A stretch of DNA of 64,000 bases from Dokdonella_A soli (GTDB taxonomy: Bacteria > Pseudomonadota > Gammaproteobacteria > Xanthomonadales > Rhodanobacteraceae): NCBI RefSeq assembly GCF_039523175.1, contig NZ_BAAAEU010000003.1:15374-79373 (forward strand), in the 5' to 3' direction. The notes under the pieces were generated by a model. The model saw only the letters and a list, made by a program, of their open reading frames with translations. It was not told where the DNA came from and ran no database searches. The stretch's first letter is position 1; each line of letters starts with the position of its first letter. A program made the translations under genes and the position numbers. Of the stretch, positions 1 through 8,700 are shown piece by piece.

Positions 1-1241
1 CGCTGCACACCGCCGTGGTCGGGCCGGACGGCAAGACGCTCGAGGTGCAGATCCGCTCGGTCGAGATGCATCGCCACGCCGAACTCGGCGTGGCCGCGCA
101 CTGGCGCTACAAGGAAGGTGGCGGCGCCGATGCGAGCTTCGAACGCAAGATCGCGTGGATGCGCCAGCTGCTCGAAGCCAAGGACGCGCGCGACGACGAT
201 GCGGCCCTGCTGGCCGGTTTCCGCACCGAGGTCGTCGAGGATCGCGTCTACCTGCTGACCCCGAAGGGTCAGGTCATCGACTTGCCGCGCGGCGCCACCG
301 TGCTCGATTTCGCGTATGCGATCCATACCGATGTCGGTCATCGCTGCCGCGGCGCCAAGGTCGACGGACGCATCGTGCCGCTGACGTTCCAGCCGGCCAG
401 CGGTGATCGCGTCGAGGTGCTGACCGGCAAGACCATCGAGCCGCGCCGCGACTGGTTGTCCGCGCACCACGGATTCCTGACCACGCATCGCGCACGCGAG
501 AAGGTGCGCGCCTGGTTCAAGCGCATCGACCTGGCGCAGAACCTGGCCGCCGGCCGCGCCCTGCTCGAGCGCGAACTCAAACGCCTTGCGCTGCAACCGG
601 CGAGCCTCGATGGCCTGCCCGAGCGCTTCCATCTGAAGAGCCAGGACGACCTGCTCGAAGCGCTCGCGCTCGGCGACATCTCCTCGGGCCAGCTCGCGCG
701 CGCGCTGCACGAACTCACCACGCCGCGCGAGGTGCCCGACAGCGCGCCCAAGCCATCGCCGGCCGCGCTCGCACGCGCGGCGAAGGCCGCCGATGGCGCG
801 ATCATCATCGAAGGCATCGGCAACCTGCTGAGCCAGCTCGCGCGCTGCTGCCAGCCGCTGCCGGGCGATGCGATCACCGGCTACATCACACGTGGCCGCG
901 GCGTCTCGGTGCATCGCGCCGACTGTGCGCAGCTGGGGAAATTGCGCGAACGCGACGCCAGCCGTCTGATCGCGGTCGAATGGGGCCTGCGCCGCCAGCA
1001 GGCCTACGAAGTCGACATCGTGGTCAAAGGCTACGACCGCAAATGGCTGCACAAGGACGTGAGCAACGTGATCGCGGCCGCGAACGCGCAGGTGATCGCG
1101 CTCAACGCACGCGTCGATGCGCGCAAGGGCATCGCCGAGATGAACTACGCCATCCGCGTCAGCGATTTCGGCCAGCTCAGCGGCCTGCTCGCGCAGCTGC
1201 TTGCGGTACCGAACGTGATCGAGGCGCGCCGCGTGACCTGA
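1..1241 (+). CDS. relA: RelA (GTP pyrophosphokinase), 3' part; start lies before the window
   Basis: The reading frame is open from the first bases (phase begins at base 3), so only the C-terminal part of about 412 residues is present. It opens inside the (p)ppGpp synthetase domain (LHTAVVGPDGKTLEVQIRS, then AELGVAAHWRYKEG). Next come the TGS domain (VYLLTPKGQVIDLP to VEVLTGK), the helical region, the cysteine-containing segment LARCCQPLPGD followed by GRGVSVHRADC, and a C-terminal ACT domain ending VPNVIEARRV. The spacing after the synthetase domain (FERKIAWMRQLLE) fits gammaproteobacterial RelA better than SpoT. RelA makes (p)ppGpp on stalled ribosomes during amino-acid starvation. The hydrolase/pseudo-hydrolase half is outside the window. 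Confidence 0.95.
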   Translation, partial: LHTAVVGPDGKTLEVQIRSVEMHRHAELGVAAHWRYKEGGGADASFERKIAWMRQLLEAKDARDDDAALLAGFRTEVVEDRVYLLTPKGQVIDLPRGATVLDFAYAIHTDVGHRCRGAKVDGRIVPLTFQPASGDRVEVLTGKTIEPRRDWLSAHHGFLTTHRAREKVRAWFKRIDLAQNLAAGRALLERELKRLALQPASLDGLPERFHLKSQDDLLEALALGDISSGQLARALHELTTPREVPDSAPKPSPAALARAAKAADGAIIIEGIGNLLSQLARCCQPLPGDAITGYITRGRGVSVHRADCAQLGKLRERDASRLIAVEWGLRRQQAYEVDIVVKGYDRKWLHKDVSNVIAAANAQVIALNARVDARKGIAEMNYAIRVSDFGQLSGLLAQLLAVPNVIEARRVT

Positions 1242-1313
1242 GGCCTTGCGCTATTCTTGAAGCTGCTCCCCGTCCTGCCCGCAGCCGGACGCACCCATGG
1301 AAATGACGCGAAC

Positions 1314-3845
1314 GTGATCGAGATTCCCGGTTATCGCCTGTTGCGCCAGCTCGGCCGGGGCGGCATGGCCACGGTCTACCTGGCGGTCCAGGAGTCGGTG
1401 GATCGCGAGGTCGCGCTGAAGGTGATGTCGCCCGCGCTGCTGGCCGATCCGAACTTCGGCGAACGCTTCCTGCGCGAGGCGAAGATCGCCGCGCACTTGC
1501 ATCACCGCCACGTCGTCGGCATCCATGACGTCGGCCGCGCCGGCGACTACCACTACATCGCGATGGAATACCTCAGCGGCGGTCCGGTGCTGCCCAAGGA
1601 CGGCAGCCCGCGCGCGCCTGCGTTCGCCTTGCGCGTGGCCCGCGAGATCGCCGGCGCGCTCAACTACGCGCAGGAGAAGGGGTTCGTCCATCGTGACGTC
1701 AAGCCCGACAACATCCTGCTGCGCGACGATGGCTCGTCCGCGCTCACCGATTTCGGCATCGCGCGCGCGCTCGACTCGGCGCTGCGCATGACCAAGACCG
1801 GCGCCATTGTCGGCACGCCGCACTACATGAGCCCCGAGCAGGCGCGAGGCAGGCAGATCGACGGACGCGCCGACCTGTACAGCCTCGGTGTCGTCCTCCA
1901 CGAGATGCTGCTCGGGCGCGTGCCGTACCACGCCGAGGATTCGCTCGCGATCGGCATCATGCACATCACGCAGCCGGTGCCGCTGCTGCCGGAAGCACTC
2001 GGCGCACTGCAGCCGCTGCTCGACAGGATGCTCGCGAAGCAGCCCGAGGACCGCTTCCAGACCGGCAACGAAGTTGCTGCCGCGATCGCCGAGATCGAGC
2101 GTCACACGCGCGATGGCGCGTTGCCCGAGCTCACCGGCATGCCGAGCATGTCCGGTCGCGACGACACGCCGCTCGACACGCGGATATCGATCGTCCCGAC
2201 GCCGCCACCAGCATCGGGCGCGGCACCGCGCGAGCGTGCCGAACCGAATCTCGGTCGATTCGACCAGATCGTCGCCGCGCTCGACAATGACGTCATGAGG
2301 GCAGATCGCGCTGCGCCCGCAGCGCGGCGCGCGCGCAAGGGACGTTCCCATCGCGGCCTGGGCACGCTGATCATCGTGGCGCTGCTGGCCGGCGCCGCGC
2401 TGGCCGCTTGGCACTACCAGGACCGCCTGCGCCACCTGCTGCCGCGCACCGAATTCAACGACACGCTGTCGCGTGCGCAGCATGCGCTCGACGCCGGGAA
2501 CCTGACCGGCAACCAGGGCGACAGCGCGCGCGAGCTGTTCCTCGCCGCGCGCGCGCAGGATCCGGACAACGACATCGCGCGGCGTGGCGTCGAACAGGTC
2601 GGTCACAGGCTGCTCGAGCGCGCGCAGGCGGCGCTGAAGCAGGATGATCTCGCCGCGGCGCGGGGGTCGCTCGACAGCGCGCGTGAACTGCTCGGCGGAG
2701 GACTCGACGTCGATCGCCTCGATCATGCCCTGAAGGAACGCGAGGCGAACGGCACTGCGACCGCACAACTGCTGGAGCAGGCGAGCAGTGCGCTCGACGC
2801 CGGGCGCATCACCGGCACGGACGGCGCCGCCGCGCTCTATCAGCGCGCACTCGACGGTGACAAGGGCAATGCACTTGCACAGGCAGGCCTTGGCAAATCC
2901 GCCGACGCACTCGTCGCGCAGGCGCGGCGTGCCCTGGCGGACAAGGACACGACCGCTGCCAGCGCGCGTGCGGAGGAGATTTCGCGCATCCAGCCCGCGT
3001 ACCCGGGGCTGCCGGAACTGCTGGGCCAGATTGCGCAAGCGCGCGACGCCGAGCGCGCAGCGCTCGAGGCCACGCTCGATCGCGCCGAAGCCCAGGTGCG
3101 CGCCGGCCAGCTCGCCGGCAGCGAGGAATCCGCGCTCGACCTGTTCCGCGCGGTGTTGAAGCAGGACCCGGCCAACGCGCGCGCAAAGCAGGGCCTGCAG
3201 CGCATCGCGCAGGCGTTCGTGGTGCAGGCGAATGCGGCGATCGAGGACAGCAACCCCGGCGCAGCCGACAAGCTGCTCGCGTCTGCGGCGGAACTCGCAC
3301 CGGCCTCGCCGGATCTGCGCGCCGCGCGTGCGAACCTGCGCGAACTGCGCGAGCGCCTCGATATCGATTCGCACCGGGGCCCCGTCACGCCGGCGCAGGC
3401 GGACCAGGTGCGCAAGCTGGTCGCGGACGCCGCAAGGGCTGTCGCCGCCGGCAACCTGATCATCCCGCCTGGCGACAGCGCCTACGACAAGTACCGCGCC
3501 GCGCTCGCGATCGACGGCAACGACCGGGACGCGCTCGACGGCATGGCGCGCCTGCCCGCGCGCGCGAAGGAGCTGTTCGCGCAGGCGCTGACCGACGGCG
3601 CGCCGCAGCGTGCGCGCGCGCTGCTCGATTCGGTGCGCCAGATCGCGCCGGACGATGCCTCGGTCCCGGCGATGCGCGAACGCCTCGCCAACGCATTCCT
3701 CGACCAGGCCGACGCGCGCATCGGCGAAGGCCGTCGCGCCGACGCCGCGCGTGCGCTCGATGCGGCGCGCGAACTGAGTCCGAACAGTCCGCGTCTCGCG
3801 CCGCTGGAGGCTCGGGTGCGGGCGATGGCGGAAGGGCGCGGCTAG
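1314..3845 (+). CDS. Membrane-anchored eukaryotic-type Ser/Thr protein kinase with repeated extracytoplasmic domain
   Basis: The kinase domain fills about residues 5-265: glycine loop GRGGMATVY (15-22), ATP-binding Lys36 in VALKV, catalytic HRDVKPDN (Asp128) and DFG (Asp146), then SPEQARG. A low-complexity linker leads to one membrane span near 347-366 (LIIVALLAGAALAAW). The outer half holds four degenerate repeats of about 105 residues built around ALDAGNLTG, GDSA, LF..A and DP.N, resembling TPR-like helical repeats and probably a sensory or binding surface. The frame is open back to a TTG at 1257; I prefer GTG 1314 because it gives VIEIPGYRLL, the usual N-terminus of this kinase class. The gene starts 72 bases after relA. 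Substrates cannot be told from the sequence. Confidence 0.9.
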   Translation: MIEIPGYRLLRQLGRGGMATVYLAVQESVDREVALKVMSPALLADPNFGERFLREAKIAAHLHHRHVVGIHDVGRAGDYHYIAMEYLSGGPVLPKDGSPRAPAFALRVAREIAGALNYAQEKGFVHRDVKPDNILLRDDGSSALTDFGIARALDSALRMTKTGAIVGTPHYMSPEQARGRQIDGRADLYSLGVVLHEMLLGRVPYHAEDSLAIGIMHITQPVPLLPEALGALQPLLDRMLAKQPEDRFQTGNEVAAAIAEIERHTRDGALPELTGMPSMSGRDDTPLDTRISIVPTPPPASGAAPRERAEPNLGRFDQIVAALDNDVMRADRAAPAARRARKGRSHRGLGTLIIVALLAGAALAAWHYQDRLRHLLPRTEFNDTLSRAQHALDAGNLTGNQGDSARELFLAARAQDPDNDIARRGVEQVGHRLLERAQAALKQDDLAAARGSLDSARELLGGGLDVDRLDHALKEREANGTATAQLLEQASSALDAGRITGTDGAAALYQRALDGDKGNALAQAGLGKSADALVAQARRALADKDTTAASARAEEISRIQPAYPGLPELLGQIAQARDAERAALEATLDRAEAQVRAGQLAGSEESALDLFRAVLKQDPANARAKQGLQRIAQAFVVQANAAIEDSNPGAADKLLASAAELAPASPDLRAARANLRELRERLDIDSHRGPVTPAQADQVRKLVADAARAVAAGNLIIPPGDSAYDKYRAALAIDGNDRDALDGMARLPARAKELFAQALTDGAPQRARALLDSVRQIAPDDASVPAMRERLANAFLDQADARIGEGRRADAARALDAARELSPNSPRLAPLEARVRAMAEGRG

Positions 3846-4010
3846 TTTCCGTGGAACCGCGAATTCTTAGTGGTCAACGATCTAGTCGCCGAGATTGGCT
3901 TCGATCGAGTTCAGCTGTTGGACATGGAGGCGTCAGCATGGCTCGCCGCAAGAAATTTGACGCGTGTTCGATGACCCTTACCGAGTTCAATCGCTAGCTA
4001 CAAACTTCCC

Positions 4011-4805
4011 ATGTGCCTGCTATTGATCGCGATTGACGCGACACCCGAATTCCCGCTGCTGCTGCTCGGCAACCGCGACGAGTTCCATGCGCGTGCAAGT
4101 TCCGCGGCGCAGCCTTGGGTGGAGAACGCGCACGTCGTTGGCGGTCGTGACCTCGTCGCCGGCGGTTCCTGGCTCGCATTGCGCGACGACGGTCGCTTTG
4201 CCGCGGTCACCAACCTGCGTACCGGCGTGCCGGCAACCGCGCCGCGCTCGCGTGGCTGGCTGGTGCGCGATTTCATGCTCGGCGATGCGGAGCCGGCCGC
4301 GTTTCTCGATGCGCTGCGCGCAGACACCGGCGACTACGGTCCGTTCAACCTGGTCGTCGGCGACCGTTCGGGCGCGTTCGCACTCGGCAGCGCGGACGGC
4401 GACGTGTGGACACTCGGCGCAGGCGTGCACGTGATCAGCAATGGTGCGATCGGCGTGCACTGGCCGAAGACCGAGCGCTTGCGGCGCCGGTTCGTCGAAG
4501 CGGCCGGAACACGTCCCGGCGCCGGTGACGAGACGCGCCTGCTCGATCTGCTGATGGATGAAGTGCAACCATCGGACGAACTGTTGCCCGACACCGGTAT
4601 CGGCCTCGATCTCGAACGCCGGCTTGCACCGATCTTCATCCGTGGCGAGAAATACGGCACGCGCGCCGGAACGCTGGCGGCGCGCCGCGCAGATGGGGCC
4701 CTGATCCTGCGCGAGCGCCGGTTTGGGCCGGACGAGAGTGCGCAGGGCGAAGCGCGCTGGCAGGCATCGCCGCGGGCCGGTTTTGCGGAGACAATGGAGT
4801 CCTGA
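4011..4805 (+). CDS. NRDE (TANGO2-like) family protein
   Basis: A 264-residue protein starts MCLLLIAID and carries the family-defining GNRDEFHAR motif near residue 20, followed by GGRDLVAGGSWLAL and a TNLR segment. Cys2 directly after Met is typical of the NRDE superfamily, whose members have an N-terminal-nucleophile-like fold; their biochemical role is poorly established. No signal peptide is visible, so a cytoplasmic location is likely. There is no clear Shine-Dalgarno sequence before the ATG. The 165 bases upstream hold no recognisable gene. Confidence 0.85.
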   Translation: MCLLLIAIDATPEFPLLLLGNRDEFHARASSAAQPWVENAHVVGGRDLVAGGSWLALRDDGRFAAVTNLRTGVPATAPRSRGWLVRDFMLGDAEPAAFLDALRADTGDYGPFNLVVGDRSGAFALGSADGDVWTLGAGVHVISNGAIGVHWPKTERLRRRFVEAAGTRPGAGDETRLLDLLMDEVQPSDELLPDTGIGLDLERRLAPIFIRGEKYGTRAGTLAARRADGALILRERRFGPDESAQGEARWQASPRAGFAETMES

Positions 4806-4909
4806 CGCTGGGCTTCCGCCCGCAGTGCTGCGCGGCGGCGAAGCGGCCGCAGGCGCGACGCGCCAGCGATACTCATGCAGTCGACCGCATGGCGGTGAAT
4901 CGGGGCGCG

Positions 4910-5627
4910 TCAGTCGAAGCCGTTCGCAAAGATGTAGTCGTTGTCGTACTCGTAAGCGCCGAGATCGCACGACCCGAATTGCGGTCGGGCAACACCGCGC
5001 TCGTCGGTCGCGATCGGATGGCCTTGGGCGTCCGCACAGATGTAGGCCGCGTTATAGGCCGGGCTGCTCGCGGAGAGCGGCATTGCCACCCTGCTGGCGT
5101 CCGCCCGTGAGGCGCAGTCGGTGCAGCGTGAGATTGCCCGGGCCGGGCGTGTTGTAACCGGGCGTCGCAGAACTGTTTGCATCGGCGCCGATGAAGAAGA
5201 AACGCAGCCGGCCGACGCCCGTCATCACGCTGAGCGTAGCGCCTTGGCCCTCGATCACTATGGTGCTGGCGATCGGCGGCAGCACATTCGGACCGTACCA
5301 GTAGTTGTCGGCTGCGGAGAACGTGAGGGTCCGGCCGGCGACTGCAGTCAGGTCGATCGTGTTGGCGCCCGAGCCGGCTCCGTTGCAACTGCCGGTCGTC
5401 GTCGTGGCTGAGTCCGAAAGGGGCATCACCGTGGTGACGCCCGCAGGTGTCGCGTTGGCGGGATTGTTGGCGAGGTTGGCGGCGTAGATCGCCTGCGCCA
5501 CCGTGCACGTCGTGGCGGACGCGGCGCCGGTGTCAGTGACCTGGATCGTGCCGGCCCATTTCGTCGCGGGAGCCGTCGACGCCGCAACCAGCGCGGCACC
5601 CAATGCCCAGACGCGTCGTCCGTTCAT
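4910..5627 (-). pseudogene. Remnant of a secreted beta-helix / choice-of-anchor-type protein, internally deleted
   Basis: Two halves of one gene lie in different frames. The N-terminal half starts at 5627 after a good ribosome site (AGGAGGG) with MNGRRVWALGAALVAAS, a signal peptide, and runs to LTLHRLRLTGGRQQGG before leaving frame (stop at 5052). The C-terminal half, in another frame, reads SSPAYNAAYICADAQG, then TDERGVARPQ and CDLGAYEY, the usual end of secreted parallel beta-helix proteins, and finishes DNDYIFANGFD at 4910. Intact relatives have a long repeat region between these parts. Here it is absent, so an internal deletion that also lost the reading frame is likely, with the junction near 5060-5090. 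It should not yield a functional protein. Confidence 0.75.
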
Positions 5628-5755
5628 GTCGCCCTCCTGGTTCAATCCGGCGCCGCGCGCAGCGAGCGGCGCCGGTCGGCACGGCCGGCGCAAACCTAAG
5701 TGTGGGTGGGGAGGTGGCGCAAGCGCGCGACCCGGCGCTGCGTCGCGATGTAACG

Positions 5756-8700
5756 TCAGCGGGCCAGGATGCGCTGCACCGCCGTGCGCGCTGCCGCGAA
5801 CGAGAAATGCCGTTCCACGTTGGAGAGGCCGTTCGCCGACAAGACGTTCCACAGCGCCTCATCGCGGTACAGGCGCACGACCTCGGCGGCGAACGCGACG
5901 GCGGTGTCGGCAACCAGCACGTCCGTGCCCGCATTCACGTGCATGCCCTCGACCGCGGCCGTGGTCGCGACGACCGGCAGGCCGTGGCTCATCGCCATGT
6001 TGACCTTGCCCTTGACGCCGGCACCGTAGCGCAGCGGTGCGACCGAGATGCGGCAGCCTTCCATGTACGGATCAATGTCCTCGAGATAGCCGTGCACGAT
6101 CACGTGCGCGCCGGCGAGCGCGCGGATCGCGTCCGGCACCTTGCTGCCGATCACGTGGAAGCGCAGTTCAGACAGTTCCGCGCGGACCAGCGGAAAGACC
6201 TCGCTGACGAACCAGTCCACCGCGTCGGTATTCGGCGGATGCTGGAAACCGCCGACGAAGACCAGGTCGCGACGGTCGGCGTAGGGTCTGCGGCAGCCGA
6301 AGACTTCGTGCACGTTCGACAGCACCTCGACGCGCGCGCCGGGTGCATCCCTGGCAAGCAGTTCCTGCTCGACCGGGCTGACGACCAGCGTGACATCGCA
6401 TTCGCGGATCAGCTTCAGCTCCTGCGCGCGTGTTGCGGCCGCGTGACGCGCGAGATCGGCGTTGCCGTCCAGTTCCGCTGCGCGCTGCTCGCGCAGGTAG
6501 TGCAGGTCGACGGTATCGAACGCGAGCTTCGCCTGCGGCGCATACAGGCGCGCGAGGCCGACGAAACTCGCGGCGACGTAGTGGCGCGACAGCACGATCA
6601 AGTCGAACTCGCGGCCGCGCTCGCGGAACAGCTTGACCGGATCCTGCGCATACGGCGCATACAACGCTTCGACGCCGAGCTCCTGCAACGCGCGCGTGTA
6701 GCGTTCGACGTAGACACGGTTGTCCGGCAGGAAGCTGACCTGGCAGCCGAGATCGGCGAGCACGCGCATCAGATTGACCATGCGCAGCGAACCGGAATCC
6801 TGGTCCGGCGTCGGCGTGGTCGCGTCGACGATCAGCACGCGCTTGCGCGCGCGATGCGTCGCCGCGCGCGTGATCGGCGTGCCCGGCGCGGGCTGGTGTG
6901 CGAGCGTATCCTTCCATTTTTCCAGGAACTTCTCGCGATTGATCACCTGGTAGCGCTTGGTGCCGCTCGCGGTGTCGGTTCCCGAGGTGATGCCCTCGAA
7001 ATGCACGACGGTCGCCGCCGGTTCGTAGTACACCTTGAGACCGGCCGCGCGCACTGCGAACGCGAGGTCGGTGTCCTCGTAGTAGGCCGGCGTGTAGCGC
7101 GTGTCGAATGCGCCGAGCTGCGCGAACAGGTCGCGGCGCAGCAGGATTGCGGCGCCTGAGCAATAGTCGGTTTCGCGGCGGAAATTGTAGCGGGCGTCGT
7201 CCGGATCCTCGAAGCGACCGACATTCCAACCCGAGCCGTCGTTGAACACGATGCCGCCGGCTTCCTGCAGGCGGCCATCCGGATACACGAGCTTCGCACC
7301 GACCAGGCCGGCCTGCGGCGCCTCCTCGAGGCAACGCACCAACGCGTCGAGCCAGCCCGCGGTGACCACGGTGTCGTTGTTGAGGAACAGCACGTAGTCG
7401 CCGCGCGCGGCGGCGGCGCCGGCATTGCACGAGCCGATGAAGCCGAGGTTTTGCGCATTGCGCAGCGCGCGAATACCGGTGATCTCGGCCAGGCGCTGTG
7501 GGGTCGCGTCGCTGGAGCCGTCATCGACGACGATGACCTCGAACGGAATCGCGCCGGCATGTTCGGCGATCGAGCGCAGGCAGGCGCCGGTGTAGGCGAT
7601 CTTGTTGTAGACCGGGATCACGATCGAGACACGCGGTGTGTCGCTGCCCGGTACCGCGAACGGTGCGAAGTCGTCGCGCGGCTCGGCGTAGGCGACGCGC
7701 GCCTTGGTCCGGCCGCCACCACGCAATTCCTGCGCGATGCGCGCGAAAGTACCGGCGACACCGCGTTGCACAAGACTGCCGCGCAGGCGGCCGCCGACGG
7801 CGCGCAGTTTCAGCGTGCGGTAGGCGAGGCTGGCGCGCAGGCCGCGCACGCGTGCGTTCGCCGCTCGCAGCGGCGCCGTGATACGCCATGACGTACTTGC
7901 GAGCATCTGCGCAAGGCGCGGTTTGACGTCCTGCAGCTCGGCATCGAGTGCAAGCGCCCAGCGCGTACGCTCATCGAGTTCGCCATGCAGCGTCTTGAGT
8001 TTGCGCCCGGTGACCGCGAGCTCGCGATCGAGCGCGTGGCCCCAGTCGCCACGGCGATCGCTTTCCGCGCGTGTCGCGGCCAGATCCGCCTGCAGGACCT
8101 GCTCGTGTTCGCGTGCGGCGCGCAATGCGTCCACCGCGACGGCGGCTTCCAGCAACGCGCCGTCCGTCGTCGCCAGCGGATAGCGCAGTGGCGCGCGCTC
8201 GTGGAGTTGCAGGATCGTGGTGTAGGCCTGCGCCATGTCGAGCGGCGTTGCGACGGGTCGTGCCGCCAGCGTCGTACGGACCTGCTCCAAAGGGCGCTTG
8301 TCGACGGCGAGCGCACCGATGCGCGCGACGACCGCATCGGCATCGGCGTCGACGAGAAAACCATCGACGCCGTCGTCGATGCGCTCGGCCAGCGCGCCGA
8401 CGCGCGTCGCGATCACCGGCACGCCAAGGCTGCTCAACTCGGACAGCGTGTAGCTGAATGTCTCGGCGACGGTCGGCAGCAGCAGCGCGGCATCGGGCCG
8501 GATGTCGTTGAGCAGGCGCGGCAGCTCATCGCGGCGGTAGTCGAGCACGATATGCACGCCCGCTTCGCCGAACAGCGCGTGCGCGTCGGCACCGGCGCCG
8601 AGCAGGAACAAGTCCGCGTGCTCGCGCAAGCGCGGCAGCGCGGTCGTCAGCAGCTCGGCACCCTTGCCGCGACGGATGCGTCCGGGCACGACCAGGCGCA

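Noticed and set aside
1251..3374. 707-codon open frame on the minus strand inside the Ser/Thr kinase gene
   Set aside because: It is the antisense shadow of a GC-rich gene; composition is Arg/Ala-rich and no domain is visible.
3938..3997. Twenty-codon frame MARRKKFDACSMTLTEFNR
   Set aside because: Too short, no ribosome site, no recognised relative; left as intergenic.
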